A stretch of DNA of 64,000 nt from Gnetum montanum (lineage: Eukaryota; Streptophyta; Gnetopsida; Gnetales; Gnetaceae): positions 560,830 to 624,829 of the forward strand of contig MNCI01025002.1 in assembly GCA_015680685.1 (NCBI GenBank), in the 5' to 3' direction. The translations under genes were made by a program, and so were the position numbers. Shown here in pieces: positions 56,701 to 64,000 of the stretch. Within the stretch, counting starts at the first letter, position 1. Every line of letters starts with the position of its first letter. The notes below the pieces were generated by a model. It was not told where the DNA came from. It made no database searches and worked only from the letters and a program-made list of their open reading frames with translations.

Positions 56701-57958
56701 CTGGTACGTTATGGTCATAATAAGTCTGTGGTATTACTTAGCGGTAATGTGTCATTGATGTTTGATGGTTGTTTCTGTTAGGAGCTTGCCTCCGATGGGA
56801 TCCCACGAAGCCCATTGATCTAGACACAGTGGAGCCACCATCCAATGAAGCAGTTATGCCACGTCACATTTATGAGGAACTGCGTAAATGTGCGTTACGC
56901 TGGACACGCTCCTTATGGGAGTAGGGGCATAAATGAAAATCTATGGAAAAGGTTGCAGAAGTCAGAACAGAGGGTTGAGTCTCTGACCAAAGAGGTCGGA
57001 GACTTAAAATCACGGTGCAACTTCCTACAGGCACGAGCGACAGGGGATGAAGACTGGCGTACCGCTGTTGTCGACCACTCCCGGTATTGGACAGCCATCA
57101 AAAACAGTGTGCAGACCAGTCAGGCGTTAGTCGAACAACAGATGCAGATAGAACTCCTAGCCCAAAAAAGCCAGGATTGGAGGGATTATTGTGCAAGCGT
57201 GCAAGAGTGGGGGCAGAAGGAGAAGGACCACAAGCACTTGTACAAGCGGGAGAGTATTGCTTATCGGAAACTCTACCGCGATCTTGTCGTCAGGGCCCAG
57301 TCCTTGGAAGTCTTCCTGGACGTCATTGGAGCTTCCAAAGCTTTCAAGAAGTTCGAGGAGCAGGTGACTGTAAGTGCATCCCCCGAAAGGCCGATGACTC
57401 TCCCTGGGGGTCAAGCTTCAATCCCTACTTTCTTCCTAGACCCACCCCGCTGGAGCAGCATGGAGAAAGGGAAAGTGAAGGCCGGAGCTGCCTTGGGAGA
57501 GGATGTATGGCCAGATCTAACGGAGGAAGAGATTATGGAGCGCCTGTGGGCTGGCCTAGACAAGCTTCCTTTTGTTGCGGAAGCAGGGCCGTCGCAAGTA
57601 AGTTTACGCGCGACTTAGTTTGTGTTTCTAATTATGATGTTAATTCTTGTGTAGCTAATGTGCTTACTGTGTTCAAGTACCAGCCGAGGATAGGGAAGAC
57701 GAACAAGTTGAGGAGTTAGCAGAGGGAGCGGCGGAAGCAGAGGAAGAAGCAGAGGCAGAGGCAGAAGAAGAGACAGAAGAACGCAACGATGAAGAGCGTC
57801 CTTCCGTGGAGCCAGCGCCGGAACGAGGACCTCACAAAGAGGACATTCTTCGTGAAAGAATCATTCCTAGAAACAACGGCCCATTGGAGGACGATCCATT
57901 AGCGTTGGATCTGGACTTAAGAGATACCGGTGATAGTGGTAGTAGAGGAAATGCGTAA
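53778..57958 (+). pseudogene. Antisense nine-exon gene with FCP1/NIF-like domain, coiled coil and acidic tail
   Basis: Exons, all joining in phase: 53778-53896, 53995-54093, 54173-54622, 54745-55019, 55108-56148, 56229-56504, 56575-56703, 56782-57597, 57677-57958; about 1,162 codons. Basic N-terminus (MAPKVKRKNAK). Residues ~74-220 resemble the FCP1/NIF phosphatase domain: PILIVLD (Asp 84, motif I), R-x-G-VLEFL...FSVIVWSD (motif II), a NTLFMAHHVST motif with AH where the family has DD, and DNKLVGNGD near its end. Exon 5 holds a helical domain and KRLAEEIIEPATRHKRLR (bipartite NLS-like). Exon 6 has a 16-residue repeat, exon 8 a coiled coil, exon 9 a Glu-rich tail. Broken by TAG 54857, TGA 55245, TAG 55728, a 2-base loss near 56922, a lost intron 5 donor (CT) and a lost intron 8 acceptor (AA). 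Opposite strand to gag-pol. Confidence 0.8.
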
Positions 57959-58454
57959 TTATAATTTATGCATAGTTTTATTGATGTTGAGTGGAATATC
58001 ATTTTACGAATGACTGAAAAGACGTGTTATAAAACCTGGTGGATGCGTTAAATGTCAGTTACACATTTTTTATTCTTTTTTGCATTTTTCCTGTAGAGTG
58101 TGAGCATAATTGTTGAAAATTTCACCTAAGTGATAATGATAGAGTGTAATTGCTAGTTTAAGGCCATCGCGGGCCGTTACATGACTCTGCGTAACCTATC
58201 GACTAGTTTAAGGCCGTTGCGGGCCATAGCGTAATACAGCAAGCGTAAATGATACCGGTACAGTATTTTGTGTAATTATGCTAAAGTGATCAAGAAACAT
58301 GAATACCATGGGTATGAAAAAGACAACAGTGTGAAGATAAATGACCAGCGTAAGAACCGAAAACAAAAGTAAGGTGAAAATGCATGAAATAAAATTGCTA
58401 AGTCAGAACCATGATAACTTACTAAGACAGGATAATGTACGCAAGGACCATCGT
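57959..58454 (+). other. Spacer between antisense gene and protease of element B, with motif pair
   Basis: Non-coding. Carries two copies of CTAGTTTAAGGCCATCGCGG (58153-58175 and 58203-58225), matching the pair in element A (45157-45205). The antisense gene and gag-PR transcripts converge here, so it could hold 3' end signals of both. Confidence 0.55.
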
Positions 58455-59386
58455 TCAATCATTGATACGCAATTGTCTCTTGATGGCCTTTACGTTGAGC
58501 GTCGCGTAAGGGCGAGGAGACTTATGGTTGGACTCCTCTACGCTGCCATCCGGAAATGGTAGGTCGGCCCAAGCTAGACCGTCATCATTGCTGTCAGCTT
58601 GTTGAGGGGTTTCGAGACGGATCTGGTCATCAATCGTTTCTATCTCCGAACCCTGTTCTTCTTCAATGTTATTGACGGTCCTGGGGGTGATTTCGTCACC
58701 ACGTATCACAACCTCCCCTCCGGCATAGGGCAGGTGTATCTCTTGGTGTATCGGTGACGAAACTACCCTCAGCTGAGCTAACCACGACCTCCCAAGATCA
58801 GGTTGAACCCTGGCATCTCCTCGACAACTAAGAAAGTGGCCTCCGTTGGGAATTGATCCCCCGCCACAAACTCAATACGCATCGTCCCCTTGACCTGAAC
58901 CCGTGCCCCGTTGAACGATTTTATGCAGACCGTCGTCGTGGGCATGATCTGGTCGACCAGACCCAACCTATCCACGATGAAATAGGGAATGACGTTGGTA
59001 GCTGCGCCATTGTTCACGTGTACTCTCCGGATCCAGTATTGACCGACCCGGATAGTGATAAACATAGGCTCGGTTGTCACCTGACCTTTCTCAGGATCAT
59101 CTTTGATAGACCCGTCGTGGAAGGTCAGCGAGGAAGGCGTAGGTTGCTCAGCTTCAAGAGGAAACATGACAGCATGTATCGCTTCCTCCTCCGCTGGCAA
59201 GCTTTCATCCACTGATATGGACGTCAGCATGCGAACCATAGCCTCACGGTGTTCTCGAGACATCATAAGCAGGTCGTAAAGGCTCAGCGTTGTGTTTTTT
59301 TGTTTGAGAGCCTGTTTAACTTGCGTAAATGCGTCGAGGAGGTCCTTCTCCCGGCTAGGTTGTTTTTCCCCCTTGTCTTCTTTCAT
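58455..59386 (-). pseudogene. Element B protease region
   Basis: Frame 59386-58778 followed by 58709-58455 after a one-base loss near 58785. Starts at the Lys-rich linker after gag, then FITIRVGQYWIRRVHVNNGA with V-N-N-G at the active-site place (element A has V-D-D-G), so the catalytic Asp is lost, and FLVVEEMPGFNLILG. The tail matches 44640-44913 of element A. TGA at 59387 (CGA in element A) separates it from gag. Confidence 0.75.
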
Positions 59387-61900
59387 TCAACCCAAGAGAC
59401 GAATCTCTCGAGGTGGGACGGTGTTGGCCAAAGGGTTGCTCTTTTTCTTTCCAAGAGAAGGCGGTTGCGTTTCCGCACCTTTATCCTGCCCCTGAGGTGC
59501 AGGTGAAGGCACAGAAACCAGGGGCCTAGGCTTAGGGAAGCCGAGCGTAGAGTGGTCTTTCGTTGCGTTAACTAATGTGTCATCTCCCTTTTGTTTGGAA
59601 GGTGAGGGTTGACGCTTTTGGTTGGAGGTCTGCCCCTGCATGAGAGGAGCAGCCTGTGGTTTCGACGTCCTGATAATGAAGGGTGCCTTGGGCGTGGGCG
59701 CGTACGAGGCCGCGGCTTGGCTATTGCTGCATGACTGAGAGTGTATCCGAGAAGGTGCCCGTATAATGAAGGGCGGCCTCGAGACCCCACCGACTGCTAG
59801 TGAAGTGGTTGGCCCCCTTTGTGAGTTGGCAGGGACACACAAAACAAAAGGTTGTTTTGGCGGTTCCCTTTTCTCACTGTCCGTACTCACCATAGTGATT
59901 GTATAAGGATCGTCGTTTGCGTTCAACGGGTTCTTATACACGTGCAATGTCTAGTTTTCTGGATGCATCGGTTTGCTACTGTCTAACTTGAGTGAACCGT
60001 CGTCCAGCATACGTTGAATGTCATCTTTCAACGCCCAACAGTAATCTGTATCGTGACCACACAGCTGGTGGTAGTCACAGAAATGGTCCAGCCTAAAAGA
60101 TCTTAGAACTGGTGGTTCGTTAGGTAAGGCTAGAGAAGGGTTCTTCAGCAGTTCACAATGACGTCTGTGACGCTTCAAAGCCTCCTCGGACACCTTCTTA
60201 GGTTGAATGTGCCCTGCCCCTAACAGTTTTTTCAGTAGTTCAAAATGCTTTACAAGTAATGCCGTGTACTTTGAGCGATCCTTACGCTCAAAGTTTGGCT
60301 TAGGCTGGGGGGCCCTTCAGGGGTAGTTATGTTTTGGCTGGTGCCGGCACCAGCCGTGGTTTCAGGAGGCGCCGTGGGTGCCTTTTTGTTCTTCGTCTTT
60401 GTACTCTCAGTCATTGCAGCTACTGTCGTTGTCGCTGCTTTGCCTTTGTCTTCGCTCTTGTTATGTGCATTCCTATAGGCGACATACGCTGGGTCTTTGC
60501 TAGCCTCCGCAGCATCTTGGATGCTTCTAACTTGAGCGAAGGCCTGATGTAAAGAATTGGGGGAAAGGTAGTACAGCTTTGACTTAATGAATTCATTGAC
60601 TGCTCCCTTGAATACCAGCATATGTGAGTCCGCGATCGGCTCGCGGATCTCATTCAAGGTAGCATTCCAGCGTTGTATAAACTTTTGGACGGGCTCGAAC
60701 GGGTCTTGTTTCACCCCCATGAGCTGATCCAATGTGACTTTCGGTTTCAAGTTGTATTTGAAGCAGGTCACAAATTGGGTCAGCAGCTCTTCCAAGGTTG
60801 AGATGGAAGAGCGTGGGAGGGCTCGGTACCAATCCAAAGCTTTCCCTATTAGGAACATTGCAAAGACTCGGATAATGGTGTGCAGCCACTGTTGCAATAA
60901 CAAGGACTCAGATATGAACGTGACCAAGTGAGCATTAGGATCTCCCTCCCCATTGTACTTGGTAAAATGAGGTAGAGACATCCCTGGCGGTAACGACAGC
61001 ATAGGGACCGCTGGGATAATTGGATCATCCTGGTAAAAGTCCATGATCTGAATAGTATCGGAACCAGTGGCTTTGAGGCATCGAACCTCCTCGGTGAGAG
61101 TCTGTATAAGCTGGAAGACTTGGTCCAGACCCGTTGACGGAGGTGTCTGTGCAGAAGGCACAGGAGGTTGGACCAGGAGGGCGGCACGAGGGAACGGAAA
61201 TGACAGGATAGGTTGACTGGCTGCTTGTGGGGCGGGGATCCCTGCAGGCGGAGGGGCCTGTGAAGACCAACACCCACTGGTTTGCGAAGAAGGGTTAGCC
61301 GCCGCCTGCTGCGTAATATAGGGATAGGTATACTGCGAGATCCCCTGTGGAACGTGCGTTACAGGTGCTACCAGGGGTTGCACGCCATAGACCACAAACT
61401 GGGTATGTTGCACCGCCGGGTTAGCCCACTGACCTGCGGCAGGCTGTTGGATGTATGTTTGTGGCTGAACAANNNNNNNNNNNNNNNNNNNNNNNNNNNN
61501 NNNNNNNNNNNNNNNNNNNNNNNNNNNNNNNNNNNNNNNNNTTGGCCATGACCAACTGTGTGATGAGCTCATGTTGGTGTTCGGTCAAGGGAATGATGTT
61601 GTAAGCTGTTGGCTTGAAATCATGGCCCCCTCGGTGGACCACCTCAAAATTTTGTTTCGCTTCGAGTTCGGCTCGGCTGAGAGCCAGCTTCGCCTAGATC
61701 TTAACACATATGAAATTGTATTCTTCAGGGGTTATAATCGTGAAGATGGGCTCTTTTCCCTGAAGCCTCAATAAACGACGCAATGGCCCCTGAGATCCTG
61801 TCGCGCCAGGAGCTGGTCTTGTGACCGCAATAGGGTTCATAGATGCGGCACCCAAATCAGCAGGGACCATGGCGGTTGTGGTTGTGTAAAAGGAATCCAT
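59387..61900 (-). pseudogene. Element B gag, with stops, a frameshift and an assembly gap
   Basis: Starts ATG 61900 (MDSFYTTTT...). Same layout as element A gag: N-terminal linker, Pro/Gln-rich region (interrupted by N at 61473-61541), capsid-type domain (about 60990-60520, LPHFTKYNGEGDPNAHLVTF), Lys-rich stretch, zinc-knuckle-like CDYHQLCGHDTDYC (about 60080-60040), Pro-rich tail. Breaks: TAG near 61696 (CAG in A), a one-C loss near 60310, TAG near 59951 (CAA in A). Confidence 0.85.
61473..61541. other. Run of 69 N (assembly gap) in element B gag
   Basis: The matching stretch in element A (about 41476-41890) is over 400 bp, and the frames on the two sides of the N run do not line up, so the gap length is nominal and several hundred bases are probably missing. 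Confidence 0.9.
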
Positions 61901-62119
61901 TGATTAATGAGATTGACAGTGACTAGTAATCGAATCTAAAAAATGGTTGGCAATAAGATCACAAATAGGCTTTCTACCCTGTAGGATTTCAAAGAAATCG
62001 TCCTTACGACCGATCTATACCACGCGATTGGCCGTAGACTTCCCTAGAGGTATTACGTCTACGATTTAGGGTATGGATCACTACTAGGGTTACCCGAAAT
62101 GTTCGGATCGGAGCCTGAG

Positions 62120-62138
62120 AGCCCTCCTTCTAGCTCCA
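62120..62138 (-). promoter_or_regulatory. Primer binding site of element B
   Basis: Minus strand TGGAGCTAGAAGGAGGGCT, a few bases after the 5' LTR, matching TGGCGCTAGAAGGAGGGCC of element A. Confidence 0.65.
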
Positions 62139-62144
62139 GAAAAC

Positions 62145-63603
62145 TGTAACGACGGAAAACGTCGGCAATTGGAAAATACCGAACAAATTCCGTGTACACA
62201 GTTCTAACCACGAATTCGTGCGAGGGCTATGCTGGAAAAACGAATCCACGGTGCCCTGAATGGTCTTGTCAATCTGACAGGGACTTACTAATCAGTAAAC
62301 CGATGAATATCTTGTGAAAACGATCTGATTCGAGGAATCGCAAAAACGAGGAGAAAACGATGTAGGATGAATTGCAATGATGATAACGCTAAACACGATA
62401 AGAGGAGGCTGACATAAAAGAAACACGTAGTTTTAAAATCTACGCTTTGCCTTGAAAGATGTATATTTTATATATTTCGTTACACTGGGGAGACCCCGAT
62501 TACTGGATGTGAAGCAAGCATAAAACAACAAGAAAACTGTCCAAACAGAAGTCCGATCTACCTCGTGGGCTAAAGCCAGGATGCAAGGAAGGTCAAGCTC
62601 TGACGTCTACCGATCAAATGTTTCTGACCAATAGAGTCTTTCCTAGCAGAACGATTACTCCTGTCGCCGGTGCTCAAAGCGAACTGTGCTCTGTTTCTGC
62701 TGTAAGGTGATGCCGTCGACAATTATCAAAGCGCTGCTCTCTGTATCTCTGCTCAAAAGTGATAAGTGCTCTAGTGCTTAGAAAAATGTCTTTGCTTCTC
62801 TGATTTGCCAACCTCTGTATCTTTGTTAACTGGGGTATTTATAGGCTGCGATGCTCCGTGGAAAAGGTGCAACCCTGATGACGTGTGTCCCAAGTGTTTC
62901 GGGCACTGTTGGTTTGACCATTTTTGTGTCAAACCTCATGACTACGCACAATACGCTCATTCACGTCTTGTGCGTGTGAAGAAGAGGTGCACGTCGGGCA
63001 TGTCTCAAAAGTCTTTGGGTTATATTACACTCATTCACTCTGCGTTGCGTGCACAAGCGTAACGTAACATGGAAACAATGGATTCAAGCTGTTTTACGCT
63101 TTCTTACGCAGCCGCGCGTAGTGAAGCGTAAACAATGTCTAGTTTGGCGACGCAATACGCTGCGATACGCTACGTTGCGTGATGAGCGTATGATGAGCAA
63201 TCGCACTTTCTTGGACTTTGCCTTTGATTGCTTTGGAGCTCATTACGCTGCCGCACGTAGCAGAGCGAAAACCTGGCCTTGAACAAAAGATTTAGCAAAA
63301 TGCACAAGAAGTCGCATATCACGCTGCTTAAGCTTCTCCCTATGCCGAAGCAACTATCCTTCTGATGCCGGACTATGTTTAAGCAAAATCACGCTAAGCG
63401 CCATTACGCTACATTGCGTGATATAGCGTAAAACAGAAAAAGCATAGAAAGATTAGGAATCTGCACAAGAAGTCATGGACTCGATGCTATGCGCCTCTTG
63501 GTGTTGCTCTATCTTAGTCTCCCTTTTGGAATTCTGACATGCGCCCTTGCTTGAATTGCGAATATTTGCCTGAGGCCGACTCGCAATTTTTCATGGTTTT
63601 TCA
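62145..63603 (-). repeat. Element B 5' LTR
   Basis: 1,459 bp, partner of 47700-49158. Minus TATA at plus 62836-62843. U3 inverted repeat at 62944-62975 with two mismatches. Followed by the right TSD ACTGA (63604-63608). Confidence 0.9.
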
Positions 63604-63638
63604 ACTGAAACAACACAAGTACGCAAGGAATGGCCTAT

Positions 63639-63757
63639 CGGTTCAAAGGCATAGGGTTCCTCACTTCGACCACCGCCTGCGAAGCGCGCTGCAGGTTCTC
63701 TTGCACCTCGTCGATTTTTGTTAATTTTGCGTTCTTCCGTTTCACTTTTGGTGCCAT
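63639..63757 (-). pseudogene. Exon 1 of element A's antisense gene (separated by element B)
   Basis: 119 nt, the same length as exon 1 of the element B gene and nearly the same peptide (MAPKVKRKNAKLTKIDE...). The donor site is AT instead of GT (cg|atagg against cg|gtagg). The intron then runs 63638-63604 and continues at 47699 on the far side of element B. Confidence 0.8.
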
Positions 63758-64000
63758 TGTCACAGCCTCAAAACTTTCACAGTCTCACACTTCCACGTCT
63801 TTGTAAACTATGCGCTCTAAACTTCTACTCCTCTTCCTCTCGCTTTGTAAGAGTTAGAAATTCGAATTCGCGACAGCCAACAGCCCGTTCTTACTGAAAA
63901 CTGCTTACTTATAGGTAAGATTTAACCGACTTGATACCCGATTTCAGTAAGACTTACCCAAATGCTGGTGTCAGTATGAGCTGGAACCCGAGGATCAAGG
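63758..64000 (-). promoter_or_regulatory. Promoter and 5' region of element A's antisense gene
   Basis: Corresponds to 53530-53777 of element B. TATAAG on the minus strand (plus 63908-63913) lies 151 bp from the ATG; the 'tcgggtatcaagtcgg' block is upstream of it. Element A's pol should begin beyond the window edge. Confidence 0.5.

Larger units (their letters stand above)
47700..63603 (-). mobile_element. Element B: Tat-type LTR retrotransposon nested in element A
   Basis: 15,904 bp, minus orientation, LTRs of equal length (1,459 bp) at both ends, flanked by GCTGA (47695-47699) and ACTGA (63604-63608): a TSD with one G/A difference. In transcription order: 5' LTR, PBS, gag, PR, antisense gene (plus strand), RT, RNase H, second RNase H, integrase zinc domain, tandem array, 3' non-coding, PPT, LTR. 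The RT motifs and dual RNase H are those of the Tat lineage of Ty3/gypsy. The integrase core is missing, so it is not autonomous now. Gag, PR and antisense gene carry stops. Confidence 0.88.
39322..64000 (+). mobile_element. Element A: Tat-type LTR retrotransposon, split by element B, right end outside window
   Basis: Plus orientation: 5' LTR (39322-40861), PBS, gag, PR, then an antisense gene whose 3' part is 45391-47699 and whose first exon is 63639-63757. Between the two lies element B (47700-63603). Left flank 5-mer is GCCTT (39317-39321). Pol should follow beyond 64000 on the plus strand. Gag, PR, LTR and antisense gene are all clearly related to those of B, so A and B are two members of one family. 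Confidence 0.8.

Noticed and set aside
57087-57719. 210-codon plus-strand frame within exon 8
   Set aside because: Wrong frame relative to the coiled coil and the conserved copy in element A.
53778-57958. Antisense gene as an unrelated host gene into which the elements inserted
   Set aside because: The same gene is at the same place in two family members (A and B), so it belongs to the element.

Overview
The window is made entirely of plant LTR retrotransposons in several states of decay. I find no convincing host gene, rRNA or CRISPR array; the only tRNA-like sequence is a possible SINE remnant. Typical plant Ty3/gypsy domains, a tRNA-type primer binding site, GT-AG introns and solo LTRs point to a large-genome seed plant. 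A conifer-like or other gymnosperm genome is my guess, but no sequence here decides the species.

Layout. 1-337 is the end of a TGATGAG-family LTR. 338-6045 is a very old plus-strand Ty3/gypsy element (gag, PR, RT, RNase H, INT, all broken), split by a solo LTR at 2864-3848 with target-site duplication (TSD) CTAGG. 6050-7628 is a minus-strand LTR plus gag start. 9713-18743 (element 1) and 21980-32384 (element 2, perfect TSD ACTAC) are complete but decayed minus-strand elements. They carry gag (element 2 also PR) and a second gene before the 3' LTR, but no RT. A solo LTR lies at 19884-20763.

From 21270 to the right edge the sequence is a nest. An old gag (element 4) is interrupted by element 2 and again at 32954 by element 3. 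Element 3 has its 3' LTR, second gene and pol C-terminus visible and is cut at 39322 by element A, a GC-richer Tat-type element with LTR, gag and PR. Element A's antisense gene is cut in intron 1 by element B (47700-63603). B has two 1,459-bp LTRs, gag, PR, RT, two RNase H domains and the integrase zinc domain.

The main discovery is a gene carried antisense between PR and RT in both A and B. In B (53778-57958, plus strand) nine exons join in phase to about 1,162 codons. The N-terminus has an FCP1/NIF-like phosphatase homology domain with altered catalytic positions. It is followed by a domain that also seems to occur in the sense-strand second gene of elements 1-3, then a repeat-bearing exon, a coiled coil and an acidic tail. 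Both copies are now disabled.

Other notable points: internal promoters of the second genes that resemble each element's own LTR; a 15-unit tandem array where B's integrase core should be; a perfect hairpin upstream of the LTR TATA box; and a fold-back duplication in one LTR. Most in-frame stops look like C-to-T changes, as expected of methylated, silenced elements.
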